Assembly (NCBI RefSeq): GCF_023072595.1
Contig: NZ_JALLGK010000002.1
Location: forward strand, 310,001-374,000
Direction: 5' to 3'
Source: Streptomyces sp. XM4193
GTDB taxonomy: Bacteria; Actinomycetota; Actinomycetes; Streptomycetales; Streptomycetaceae
DNA: 64,000 nt
The notes below the pieces were generated by a model. The model was not told the origin of the DNA. It saw only the letters and a list, made by a program, of their open reading frames with translations, and ran no database searches. Shown one piece after another: positions 55,563 through 63,323 of this stretch. How positions within the stretch are numbered: position 1 is the stretch's first letter; every line of letters starts with the position of its first letter. The translations under genes were made by a program, and so were the position numbers.

Positions 55563-55784
55563 TCAGCCGCAGCAGCCGCCACCGCAGCAGCCGCCTCCGC
55601 CTCCGGACGCGGCGGCGGGCGCGGGTGCGCCGGCAGCCGTACCGCCCACGGCGACGGCGGACAGCAGCTTGACCGTGTCCCCGTGTCCCTGCGGGCAGTT
55701 GGCGGGCGCGCCGGACTCGGCCATCGGCCGGCTCAGCTCGAAAACGGCGGCGCACTCGCGGCAGCGGTACTCGTATCTCGGCAT
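55563..55784 (-). CDS. FmdB-family zinc ribbon protein with Cys-Gly tail
   Basis: 73 aa. N-terminal FmdB ribbon MPRYEYRCRECAAVFELSRP with C-x2-C; the second metal site is CPQGH. An Ala/Pro linker leads to an unusual tail ending GGCCGGGCCG with two CC pairs. FmdB proteins are named from formamidase operons but their function is not settled. Confidence 0.88.
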   Translation of the reverse strand: MPRYEYRCRECAAVFELSRPMAESGAPANCPQGHGDTVKLLSAVAVGGTAAGAPAPAAASGGGGGCCGGGCCG

Positions 55785-55982
55785 AGCGGGCAGGATAGCC
55801 CGCCACGACCGTCCCGCCGCACGCGGCAGCCGCCCGGCCCGCTCAACCCGGCCCGCTCAACCCGGCCCGCCCCGTCCGTCCCGCCAGCCCCTGGTGTCCG
55901 TCCCGTCCGTCCCGCCCACCCTGTCCCGCCCGACCACCGCGTGAACGGGCCACCGGGCCGACAACGCTCGTGGTCACCGCGC

Positions 55983-57251
55983 CTAATCGCCCGCGCGGGA
56001 CTCGCGGATGTTCTGCACCACCGAGCCGACCGTCTCCTTGATCGCGTCCAACTCGACCAGGAACTGCCAGTAGTCGGGGTGGCGGCCACCGGTCTCCAGC
56101 GCCGCCACCGCCCGTTCCAGCCGCTCCACCGAGCTGTCCAGCGGACCGGCGTGCCGAGGCTCTGGGGTGCTGCGCCCGGCCATCGCCAGCCGCTGCGCGT
56201 CCCTGATCGCGAACCTGACCTGCTCGGTCTCCTTCTCCCGGCTGAACGAGACCTCGTTGAGCCGTTGGAGCCGCTCGCCCGCGGCGGCCACCGAATCGTC
56301 GGCGGTGGCCAACACGGCACGTACGGACGCCAGCAGATCGCCGGCGTCGCCCCAGCGCTGCTCCTGCCGGGCACGCTGGGCGTCCCGCAGCTTCTCCTCC
56401 GCCTGCCGGGACGCGCGCTGCGCCTGCTCCGGCACCTGCTGGAGGTCCTGCCAGCACGCGGCGCTGAAACGGCGGCGCAGTTCGCTGAGGACCGGGTCGA
56501 CCTTCTCCGCGCGGTTGGCCAGTGCCTGGGCCCGGGTGCGCAACGAGGCCAGACGGCGGTCCAGCTCGACGGCCTGCTCGGGCAGCCGCCTCGCTTCCTC
56601 GGCCAGCGCCTCGGCCTGCCGCTGCACCTGCTCGGCGCGCTGGATCGTGGGGCGTACGCCGTGCTGCCCGGCGCCCTGGTTCAGCTTGGTCAGCTCCGGC
56701 CCGAGCTGAGCGAGCCGCGCGGCCAGGTCGTCGGAGTTCAGCCCCGCGGCGCGCACCCCGTCCAGCGCCTGGGTGGCGGCGAGCAGCGCCTGGCGCCCGC
56801 GCTCGACCGCGGGGGCGACCTGGGCGAGCTGGCTCTCGGCGTGCTCCAGCAACTCGCCGAGGCTGTGGGCGAAGCGGCTGAGGTCGGTCCTGGTCTGCTC
56901 CAGCCGGCCCTTGACCCGGTTCAGATCGTGCAGAGCCCGGGAGGCGGCGGCGGAGTCCAGGCCGTCCCGGTCCAGATCATGAGCGTCGACGACGTTGATG
57001 TACTCGTGGCTGTTCGTGTCGATCCGCTCGCCGAAGGCCGCGAAATCCGCCGCGGCCTTGCGGGCCGGCGGCGAGTTGTCGACCGCCGTGATGGTCTCGA
57101 TGGAGATCCGCAGATCGCGCTGGGCCGTGTCCAGCTCGTAGAACGCCGCCGCGGCAGCGTCCTTCGCGGCCTGCGCGTCCGCCCGCAGACCTTCCACCCG
57201 TCCGCTGCCGAAGCCCCAGCGCCTGGCACCGCCCCCACTCATCCCTGTCAC
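55983..57251 (-). CDS. Long coiled-coil protein, unknown function
   Basis: 422 aa from GTG 57251 (GGGAGAGGATTGC upstream); ATG 57242 is the alternative. The protein is almost entirely alpha-helical with heptad-like Ala/Leu/Glu/Arg pattern (LARLAQLGPELTKLN, RAEQVQRQAEALAEEARRL, LDRRLASLRTRAQALANRA). It has no TM segment and no enzymatic motif. The N-terminus GGGARRWGFGSGRVEGLR is conserved-looking. Could be a scaffold or chaperone-like protein. It lies 102 nt from the tRNA gene, on the opposite strand. Confidence 0.8.
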   Translation of the reverse strand: MTGMSGGGARRWGFGSGRVEGLRADAQAAKDAAAAAFYELDTAQRDLRISIETITAVDNSPPARKAAADFAAFGERIDTNSHEYINVVDAHDLDRDGLDSAAASRALHDLNRVKGRLEQTRTDLSRFAHSLGELLEHAESQLAQVAPAVERGRQALLAATQALDGVRAAGLNSDDLAARLAQLGPELTKLNQGAGQHGVRPTIQRAEQVQRQAEALAEEARRLPEQAVELDRRLASLRTRAQALANRAEKVDPVLSELRRRFSAACWQDLQQVPEQAQRASRQAEEKLRDAQRARQEQRWGDAGDLLASVRAVLATADDSVAAAGERLQRLNEVSFSREKETEQVRFAIRDAQRLAMAGRSTPEPRHAGPLDSSVERLERAVAALETGGRHPDYWQFLVELDAIKETVGSVVQNIRESRAGD

Positions 57252-57353
57252 GCAATCCTCTCCCGTGCGACGCCCTGAAGCCGAAGGTCATTGTCCCATC
57301 CCCACGGCCAAGTCGGAGGGGCCCGGTGCGGTACGCTGTCAGCGCATTCGCAG

Positions 57354-57425
57354 GGGCGCATAGCTCAGCGGTAGAGCGCTTGCCTTACAAGCAAGATGTC
57401 ACTGGTTCGATCCCAGTTGTGCCCA
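57354..57425 (+). tRNA. tRNA-Val (anticodon UAC)
   Basis: 72 nt cloverleaf. Acceptor GGGCGCA pairs with TGTGCCC (one G-U), then discriminator A. D-arm GCTC...GAGC, anticodon stem CTTGC/GCAAG with loop CTTACAA (anticodon TAC), T-arm ACTGG-TTCGATC-CCAGT. No CCA is encoded. Reads GUA valine codons. Confidence 0.96.
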
Positions 57426-57440
57426 CTCCAGAACTTCTGA

Positions 57441-57476
57441 CCAAGGGCCCGTCGCAGGTCAGCGACGGGCCCTTGG
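57441..57476. terminator. Terminator after tRNA-Val
   Basis: CCAAGGGCCCGTCGC (57441-57455) pairs perfectly over 15 bp with 57462-57476 around AGGTCA, 15 nt after the tRNA. Confidence 0.75.
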
Positions 57477-57628
57477 CGCGTCCTGAGCGACCGACTGAGC
57501 GACTGGTGGTCTGTGGTGGCTCCCCCTCTCCCCTTCTCGTCGGCCTCCTGGTGGGCGGGACCAACCGGCCCTGGGGGCGGTCGGGTTGGTCGGGGTTCGG
57601 GGGTGCGGGCCTGTGGTGGACTGTCTCC

Positions 57629-58180
57629 ATGAGCCGCGTTCTGTATCTCCTCTCGTGCGCCGCGCAGCCGGTGCAGCACCTCGATCGGGCGGTTCGCCTG
57701 GCGCAGCGCGAGGGCTGGGAGGTCTGCCTGGGCCTGACTCCGACCGCGGCGGCGTGGATCGCCGACGAGCTGGACGGGCTCGTGGAGCTCACCGGGCGCC
57801 CGATCCGTTCCGCACAGCGGATGTTGGGCGAGACCAGCCCCTGGCCGGACCCGGACGTCTCGGTGATCGCCCCGGCGACGCTGAACACCGTGAACGCGAT
57901 CGCGCTCGGCCTCACCCCGAACTGGGCCACCGGGCACGCGGTCGAAGTGATCGGCAGACGGCGGCCGTTGGTGGTCATGCCGTGTGTGAACAGCGAGTAC
58001 GCCCGCCATCCCCAGTTCGACCGGTCCGTGGACACGCTGCGCGGAGCAGGGGTGCGCGTACTTCTGGGCGGCCCGGACGGGTACGTGCCCCGACCGCCCG
58101 GGGAGGGCGAGCCGGACAGCTACCCCTGGAGCCTGGCACTGAACGCCGCGGCCGAACTCGCCGCCGGGCGGCCCGAGTAG
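57629..58180 (+). CDS. Flavoprotein (CoaC/PPC-decarboxylase-like)
   Basis: 183 aa from ATG 57629. Flavoprotein-family pattern: MSRVLYLLSCAAQPVQHLDR, VCLGLTPTAAAWI, VSVIAPATLNTVNAIALGLT (the PAT-N motif that contacts FMN and substrate), then RPLVVMPCVNSEYARHPQFD. Homo-oligomeric flavin Cys decarboxylases (HFCD) act in CoA and lantibiotic biosynthesis. The specific substrate here is unknown and no partner genes are adjacent. Confidence 0.88.
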   Translation: MSRVLYLLSCAAQPVQHLDRAVRLAQREGWEVCLGLTPTAAAWIADELDGLVELTGRPIRSAQRMLGETSPWPDPDVSVIAPATLNTVNAIALGLTPNWATGHAVEVIGRRRPLVVMPCVNSEYARHPQFDRSVDTLRGAGVRVLLGGPDGYVPRPPGEGEPDSYPWSLALNAAAELAAGRPE

Positions 58181-58346
58181 GGTCCGGGACCCGGCCGGAC
58201 CCCGGCCGCCCGGATGCGCCCGATGCACCGGTCGTACGGTGTGCGTCCCGGCGTCCCGGTGCCGGTGCTGGCGCCACTGCGGGTGGCGGTGTCGCTCGCC
58301 GGGCCGAAGGAACGGCGTCCGCCCGGCGCGCTCCCTCGCCGAGCGG

Positions 58347-58991
58347 TCAGGCGGCGGCCGAGGAGGGGCGGTGGCGGGTGAGGACGAACGCGGCCACCGA
58401 GCCGGCCGCGAGGAGCGCCACCAGGGAGAGGGCCGTGGTGCCCCAGTTGACGCCGAGCAGACGGCCGCCCACGTAGCCCAGACCGACGCTGTAGCCGGCC
58501 CAGACGAGCGCCGCGACCGCCGACCACGGCACGAACTCCCGTGCCGGGCGCTGTGTGACGCCGGAGGCCACGCTCATCACCGTGCGGCCGGCGGGCGCGA
58601 AGCGGGCGAGGACGAGGAGCGAGCCGCCGCCCTTCAACACGACGTCGCCGAGCCTGCGATGGGCGCGCCTCAGCCGTCGGGACCGTTCGATGTGCGCGGA
58701 GAAGCGTGCGCCGCCGTGGCGGGCGAGCAGGAAGGCGGTGACGTCGCCGAGTACGGACGCGGTGGCCGCGCAGAGCAGCAGGAACACCAGTTCCGGCAGA
58801 TGGGCGGCGGAGGGCGGCGGCGAGGTGAGGGTCGCGACGTCGGCCGCGGTGGTGCCGGCCGCGGCGGTGGCGGCGGTGATCACCAGGTAACCGCTGGGCA
58901 GGAACGGCACGAACACGTCGAGGAGCACGGACGTCACGATGAGGACGTAGATCCACGGCTCGTAGATCAAAGTCCCCAGAGCGTCCAGCAC
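58347..58991 (-). CDS. DedA-family membrane protein
   Basis: 214 aa from GTG 58991. About five hydrophobic segments; DedA signature region VFVPFLPSGYLVITAA, GDVTAFLLARHGG and VLARFAPAGRTVMSVASGV (the F/R-F-x-P-x-x-R motif). DedA/VTT proteins are lipid (undecaprenyl phosphate or phosphatidylethanolamine) flippases in known cases. Confidence 0.9.
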   Translation of the reverse strand: MLDALGTLIYEPWIYVLIVTSVLLDVFVPFLPSGYLVITAATAAAGTTAADVATLTSPPPSAAHLPELVFLLLCAATASVLGDVTAFLLARHGGARFSAHIERSRRLRRAHRRLGDVVLKGGGSLLVLARFAPAGRTVMSVASGVTQRPAREFVPWSAVAALVWAGYSVGLGYVGGRLLGVNWGTTALSLVALLAAGSVAAFVLTRHRPSSAAA

Positions 58992-59196
58992 CCGCTACTC
59001 CCCGTGTCAGCCCCGACGTCGGAGCGGCTTACCGCCGTAAAGACTACGCCGGGGTCCCTCACACGGTCCCCTTGGGGAGGAGTTCGCCGACCGGGAGGCA
59101 CACCGCGAGGAGAGTGGCTCCCGCGGGACCACGGTGCGCCGCACCGCCCGACGCGCGTCCCGTTCGGGCGCGCAACCCCCAGTGGAGGAGTACGAG

Positions 59197-59880
59197 ATGG
59201 CGATGCCGACGAGGAACGGGACCCGGGCGCTGCTGGCGGCCGTGGGAGCGGTGGCGCTGCTGGCGCCCGCCGCCACGGCGACGGCGACCGGTACGGGTGC
59301 GAGGACCGACCACGAGGAGCCGCTGCGTCACCAGTCGGCCCAGTACGCGCCGCAGACGTCCCCGGAATCCGAGCGTGCGCCGGGGGGAAGCTGGATCGCG
59401 GCGGGCGGCAGTTTCGAGAAGGCCGGGGACGGCCGGGTGCCTGCAGCGGTCACCTACGACAGCGCGGTGCCGGTCGGCTCGGGCGTGACGGTGGCGCAGC
59501 GGCTGACCGGCAAGGGCACCGGCGTGATGCTGTGGGTGGACGGGCTGGAGTCCGACCGCTCGTTCGGCGCACATGTGCACACCAAGCCCTGCGGCGCCCG
59601 GCCGGACGACTCGGGCCCGCACTACCAGCACCGGGTCGACCCGGTGCAGCCGTCGGTGGATCCCGCCCACGCCAATCCGCGCAACGAGGTGTGGCTCGAC
59701 TTCGACAGCGACGCCGAGGGCTCGGGACGGGCGTCGGCCAAGCAGAAGTGGAACTTCCGCGAGGGCGGGGCGCGTTCGGTGGTGATCCACGAGCACTCGA
59801 CGCACACGGAGGAGGGGCACGCGGGCCAGGCCGGTGCCCGACTGGCCTGTGTGAACGTCCCGTTCGCCGCCGCGGGCTGA
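59197..59880 (+). CDS. Secreted Cu/Zn superoxide dismutase-like protein
   Basis: 227 aa from ATG 59197 with GTGGAGGAG upstream. Signal peptide (GTRALLAAVGAVALLAPAATA). SOD_Cu-type core: FGAHVHTKPCG (two Cu-ligand His, and the first disulfide Cys), PHYQHRVDP, and SVVIHEHSTHTEEGHAGQAGARLACVN (later His and the second Cys). The loop differs from classic enzymes (no clear zinc Asp-His set), so activity is likely but not certain. A strong terminator follows. Confidence 0.82.
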   Translation: MAMPTRNGTRALLAAVGAVALLAPAATATATGTGARTDHEEPLRHQSAQYAPQTSPESERAPGGSWIAAGGSFEKAGDGRVPAAVTYDSAVPVGSGVTVAQRLTGKGTGVMLWVDGLESDRSFGAHVHTKPCGARPDDSGPHYQHRVDPVQPSVDPAHANPRNEVWLDFDSDAEGSGRASAKQKWNFREGGARSVVIHEHSTHTEEGHAGQAGARLACVNVPFAAAG

Positions 59881-59967
59881 CCGGCTGACGCCCTGGGCGG
59901 CCGGCCGGGCGCCGTACCTGCGCCGTCCGCCGGGTCGGCCCGGCAGCCGCCGGGCAGCGGGCGACCG

Positions 59968-60009
59968 ACGCCGCGGCCCCGAGCGAACCGTCGCTCGGGG
60001 CCGCGGCGT
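59968..60009. terminator. 19-bp bidirectional terminator hairpin
   Basis: ACGCCGCGGCCCCGAGCGA (59968-59986) pairs perfectly with 59991-60009 across a 4-nt loop between the convergent SOD-like and nuclease genes. Confidence 0.75.
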
Positions 60010-60068
60010 TGCGTGCCGGCTGGGAGGCGGCCGGCAGGGGCTGTCGGGAGAACAGCCCGGGGCCGGGG

Positions 60069-60743
60069 TCAGCAGGCGTTGAGCGCGCTGGTCAGCGCGG
60101 CCTTCTCCGCCTCGTCGACGTTCATCGCGTAGTCGCTCTTGATACCGACCCAGGAGCGCGCGTAGACGCACTGGTAGCCGGCGCGGGGCATCCAGTCGGC
60201 CGGGTCCTTGTCGCCCTTGGAGCGGTTGGAGCTCGCGGAGACGGCGATGAGCTGAGCGGCGGTCAGGTTGTTGGCGAACGACTGGCGCTTGGACTCCGAC
60301 CAGTCGGTCGCGCCGGAACGCCAGGCCTCGGCCAGCGGCACGATGTGGTCGATGTCGATGTCGGAGGAGTCGTTGACGGTGGTGTCGTCGTACTCCGAGT
60401 ACCAACTGCCGCCGACCGCGCGGCACTGGTCGTCGGTCTCGACGTTGGTGCCGTCGCGCTGGAGCACGATCTCGCGGGTGTCGCAGTTGTCGCCCTGGCT
60501 GATCCAGTGCGGGAACAGGTCGCGGTCGTAGCCGTCCATCGAGCCGGGGGCGGCGACGGGGAGCCCGTTGAGCAGGCTGAGCGCCTCGGCCTTGCTGGGC
60601 GGCGTGGGCGGCGCCGCCTGGGCCGCCGGCGTGCTGAGCGCGAGTCCGCCGAGGAGTCCGGCCGCCGCCGCGGCCGCGATCGCCGGCATGCGGAGCTTAC
60701 GCGCGTAGAAGCCGCGAGCGGTGGACTTGTCGTTCTCTGCCAT
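60069..60743 (-). CDS. Secreted HNH endonuclease (DUF1524-like)
   Basis: 224 aa from ATG 60743 with AGGGAGTTCCC upstream. Signal peptide (KLRMPAIAAAAAAGLLGGLA, cleavage after AQA). Catalytic core DIDIDHIVPLAEAWRSGATD with the HNH His, then NRSKGDKDPADW and YARSWVGIKSDYAM. This matches Streptomyces extracellular nucleases of the HNH/DUF1524 type that degrade nucleic acids outside the cell. Cys pairs (DNCDTRE, DDQCRAV, YQCVY) suit an exported protein. Confidence 0.9.
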   Translation of the reverse strand: MAENDKSTARGFYARKLRMPAIAAAAAAGLLGGLALSTPAAQAAPPTPPSKAEALSLLNGLPVAAPGSMDGYDRDLFPHWISQGDNCDTREIVLQRDGTNVETDDQCRAVGGSWYSEYDDTTVNDSSDIDIDHIVPLAEAWRSGATDWSESKRQSFANNLTAAQLIAVSASSNRSKGDKDPADWMPRAGYQCVYARSWVGIKSDYAMNVDEAEKAALTSALNAC

Positions 60744-61265
60744 GGGAACTCCCTGCGAGTGGGGGGAAGTCGGATGCCGTCCGGGGTGTGGGGCCCGAAG
60801 GCATGCTGGCCCCGTCAGGTTGCGGCGGGGCGGTGCGCAGGTAACAGAGTGGCGACATGAGCACGTCAGGGCAAGGGGTGTATCGGGTGAACGCCCGTTC
60901 TGTGGTGGTCGGTTCCCGAGGAAGCAGACGTTCCGCCCCCGGTGGACCGGCGTGCGGGGACACCGACCGGCCGCGCGGGAACGGGAGTTCGGGCAGGTGT
61001 TCCGGAGTGCGCGCGAGCGCCGAGAGGTGAGAGGGGCCCGGGTCCGGGCTCGGGCGCACACCACCGCGCGCTCCCGGGTACGTGCGCGTCGCTCGCCGTA
61101 CGGGAGCGGGTCGGTCCTGCCCGCTCCCCGGGCGTCCGGGGCGATCGGGGCGTTCGGCGCGTGCGGCGCACACCGCGGGCGGCCCGTTCCGGGAGGTCCG
61201 CGGCGTGGTGGCGGGGGCGGCTGCGGGGGTGGTTCGGGCGCGGGTGGGTGTCGTAGGGTGGACGA
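60744..61265. other. Divergent intergenic region
   Basis: 522 nt between the HNH gene (minus) and the riboswitch-TMEM165 gene (plus). Frames are open because of GC bias, but there is no RBS-start pair and the predicted peptides are Arg/Gly low complexity. It must hold the promoters of both flanking units; I cannot assign -35/-10 elements with confidence. Confidence 0.5.
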
Positions 61266-61370
61266 CCTGAAGGGGAGTAGCTCTTCGCCGGAACGTCGAC
61301 ACACTGGGCGGTTCACACCGCCCCGGCGCCCGGAGCGCACCGCGTGCGGTGCGCCAGCGAGACCTTCGGC
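61266..61370 (+). ncRNA. yybP-ykoY manganese riboswitch
   Basis: Conserved halves of the Mn2+-sensing yybP-ykoY aptamer are present: AGGGGAGTAGC at 61271-61281 and CAGCGAGACCTTCGG at 61355-61369. Closing stem P1 pairs CTGAAGG (61267-61273) with CCTTCGG (61363-61369), with internal stems GGCGGTTCACACCGCC and GCGCACCGCGTGCGGTGCGC. The 3' strand of P1 can instead join CTTCGGC (61364-61370) to GCCGAAG (61394-61400). Mn2+ should therefore favour P1 and gene expression, as expected before an Mn exporter. Confidence 0.92.
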
Positions 61371-61400
61371 CGCAGTGTCCTGCACACTGCCGTGCCGAAG
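61364..61400 (+). terminator. Riboswitch expression platform (anti-P1/terminator hairpin)
   Basis: CTTCGGC (61364-61370) pairs with GCCGAAG (61394-61400), and inside it GCAGTGT (61372-61378) pairs with ACACTGC (61384-61390). Forming this 14-bp interrupted hairpin destroys P1. TCTGCGCTCTTC follows, a weak U-rich tail. Confidence 0.65.
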
Positions 61401-61452
61401 TCTGCGCTCTTCGCCCGGTCCTCGGTACGGCCCAATCGACGAGGATCCCCAG

Positions 61453-62034
61453 ATGTTCAGCTTCAGCGTCGCCGCGGTGACGTTCGGTGTCGTCTTTCTC
61501 GCGGAGCTTCCCGACAAGACCGCGCTCGCCGGGCTGGTGCTCGGCACCCGCTTCAAGGCGTCCTATGTCTTCGTCGGCGTCGCCGCCGCCTTCGCCGTGC
61601 ACGTCGCACTCGCCATCGCCGCCGGCAGTCTGCTCGGCCTGCTGCCGCAGCGGCTGCTGGCGACGATCGTCGGACTGCTCTTCCTCACCGGCGCGTTCCT
61701 TCTGCTGCGGCACAAGGACGAGGAGGAGGGGGAGGTGAAGAAGCCCGCCGACCAGTCGTTCTGGAAGGTGGCGGGCAGCGGCTTCATGCTCATCCTGGTC
61801 GCCGAGTTCGGCGATCTGACCCAGATCATGACCGCCAACCTGGCGGCCCGCTACGACAGTCCGCTCTCGGTGGCGGTCGGCGCGGTGCTGGCGCTGTGGG
61901 CGGTGGCGGCGATCGGCATCGTGGGCGGCCGGGCGCTGATGAAGCGCGTACCGCTGGGTCTCATCACCAGGGTCGCGGCCGGTGTCATGGCCGTGCTCGG
62001 TCTGTGGAGTCTCTACGAGGCGGTCGCCGGCTGA
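61453..62034 (+). CDS. TMEM165/GDT1-family manganese exporter
   Basis: 193 aa from ATG 61453 with GAGGA about 8 nt upstream. Six TM helices in two repeats, each with the family acidic motif: FLAELPDKTALAGLV (residues ~18-23) and LVAEFGDLTQIMTANLA (118-123). A charged central loop (HKDEEEGEVKKPADQ) separates the repeats. Bacterial members export Mn2+ (MntX-like), which fits the Mn2+ riboswitch directly upstream. Convergent with the HAD gene. Confidence 0.93.
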   Translation: MFSFSVAAVTFGVVFLAELPDKTALAGLVLGTRFKASYVFVGVAAAFAVHVALAIAAGSLLGLLPQRLLATIVGLLFLTGAFLLLRHKDEEEGEVKKPADQSFWKVAGSGFMLILVAEFGDLTQIMTANLAARYDSPLSVAVGAVLALWAVAAIGIVGGRALMKRVPLGLITRVAAGVMAVLGLWSLYEAVAG

Positions 62035-62130
62035 CCGAACCGCCTCGGGCCCCGGCCCGGCCCGGTGCGTGTCCGGTACCGGGGCGGGGCCCGAAGTGTT
62101 CGAAGGGCGGCGGCCGGGCCGCGGACAGCG

Positions 62131-62802
62131 TCAGCCGTGGTGGGGCGCGAGCCGCAGCCGCACCCGCCCGTCCGGCAGCAACTCGACGCCCACCGCGGTC
62201 AGATCGGGCACCCGGGCGGTGGGCGCGGAGTCGGCGAGATGGGCGCCGATGCCCAGTACGGGCATTCCGGCGGCCCGGGCGGCGCTCACGCCGGCCACCG
62301 AGTCCTCCAGCACCAGGCAGTCCGCGGGGGCGAAGCCGAGCTCGGCCGCGGCTTTCAGGAAGCCCTCGGGATCAGGCTTGCTCGCACCGACCGACTCCGC
62401 GGTGATCCGCAGCTCGGGCACCGCGAGTCCGGCGGCGCCCATCCGCGCCTCGGCGAGCGCCAGGCTCGCGGAGGTCACCAGCGCGTGCGGCGCGGTGGCG
62501 ATGGCGTCGAGGAACTCCGGGGCTCCGGGGATCGGTACGACGCCCTCGGTGTCCTCGACCTCCTGCGCGAGCAGACGGCGGTTGTCCGTGAGGTTCTCCG
62601 CGAGCGGACGGTCCGGCAGCAGCGTCGCCATGGTCGCGTACCCCTGGCGTCCGCGGCCGAGCCGGATGGCCCGCTCGGGGTCGACGCCGTGCTCGGCCGC
62701 CCAGCCGCGCCAGACCCGCTCCACGGCGGCGTCCGAATTGACCAGGGTGCCGTCCATGTCGAGCAGCAGGGCGCGGGTGGTGAGCAGAGTGGCTTCGGTC
62801 AT
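62131..62802 (-). CDS. HAD-superfamily sugar-phosphatase-like hydrolase
   Basis: 223 aa. Motif I LLLDMDGTLVNSDAAVER, motif II ALVTSAS, motif III SKPDPEGFLKAAAELG, motif IV LVLEDSVAGVSAARAAGM. This is the beta-phosphoglucomutase/HxfB-type subgroup that removes phosphate from small sugar phosphates such as 2-deoxyglucose-6-P. Four 17-bp repeats lie 24-93 bp upstream of its start. Confidence 0.9.
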   Translation of the reverse strand: MTEATLLTTRALLLDMDGTLVNSDAAVERVWRGWAAEHGVDPERAIRLGRGRQGYATMATLLPDRPLAENLTDNRRLLAQEVEDTEGVVPIPGAPEFLDAIATAPHALVTSASLALAEARMGAAGLAVPELRITAESVGASKPDPEGFLKAAAELGFAPADCLVLEDSVAGVSAARAAGMPVLGIGAHLADSAPTARVPDLTAVGVELLPDGRVRLRLAPHHG

Positions 62803-62825
62803 GGTGACGTGCTCCGGGTCGCTGG

Positions 62826-62895
62826 GCGTACGGACCTGGGCGGTGCGTACGGATCTGCGGTGCGTACTGGTCCGCGGCGCGTACTGATCCGGGAC
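62826..62895. repeat. Four imperfect tandem 17-bp repeats upstream of the HAD gene
   Basis: Units start at 62826 (19 nt), 62845, 62862 and 62879 with the shape GCGTAC(G/T)G(A/G)(T/C)C, for example GCGTACGGATCTGCGGT and GCGTACTGATCCGGGAC. They fill the proximal promoter or leader of the HAD gene and lie on the back of the MFS control region. Confidence 0.75.
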
Positions 62896-63323
62896 GGATC
62901 CGATCGCGGCGCGAATCTCTCCTGCGATCGTACGGAGGCGCCGCTCGCGGACGGGGCGGCGGCCTCGGCGGAGTGGACGGCCCGGAGCGCGGGCTCCGGG
63001 CCCGGGTACATCAGTGGCTCCGTCCGCCGGTCAGGGATACCCGCTGTCAGGAGCGGGAACGAACGGAGCCACTTTGTTTCTCCACTGTACAAAACCTGTC
63101 CCGGCCGCGCCAGCCCCGTCGAGGGACCGCTTGTGCCCGTTTTCGCCCGCCTCTCCGAGGTGCCGCCCGCACTCCGCCTCCCCTCCGCAACCTGCCGCCA
63201 GAGGCGCCCCGCCGCCCCCGGGCCGGCACTCGCTCACGCCGGGAAACCGCCACCCGAGGCCGACGCCCGTGGGGTCCCGCCGCTCAGCAGGACGTCCTGC
63301 CGTTCAGGGCTGAGCATGGAGAG
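62896..63323. other. Divergent control region of the HAD and MFS genes
   Basis: No gene. It contains the structured element at 63013-63083 and then a C-rich stretch up to the MFS start. TTGTTT...TACAAA around 63075-63095 could be a promoter, but the spacing is poor. Confidence 0.45.
63013..63083 (+). promoter_or_regulatory. Candidate structured leader/attenuator upstream of the MFS gene
   Basis: AGTGGCTCCGT (63013-63023) pairs perfectly with ACGGAGCCACT (63063-63073), enclosing a second hairpin CCCGCT/AGCGGG (63040-63045/63052-63057) and an unpaired GTCAGGGATA segment. TTTGTTTC follows at once, like a Rho-independent tail. The shape suggests an RNA element ending in a terminator-like stem, about 250 nt before the transporter gene. 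No known riboswitch class recognised. Confidence 0.5.

Noticed and set aside
55837..55864. Two exact 14-bp tandem copies of GCCCGCTCAACCCG
   Set aside because: Low-complexity C-rich spacer between two minus-strand genes; no sign of regulatory role.
57354..57425. tRNA-Val as an integration site of a mobile element
   Set aside because: No integrase gene, no 3'-end duplication and no foreign-looking genes next to it in this window.
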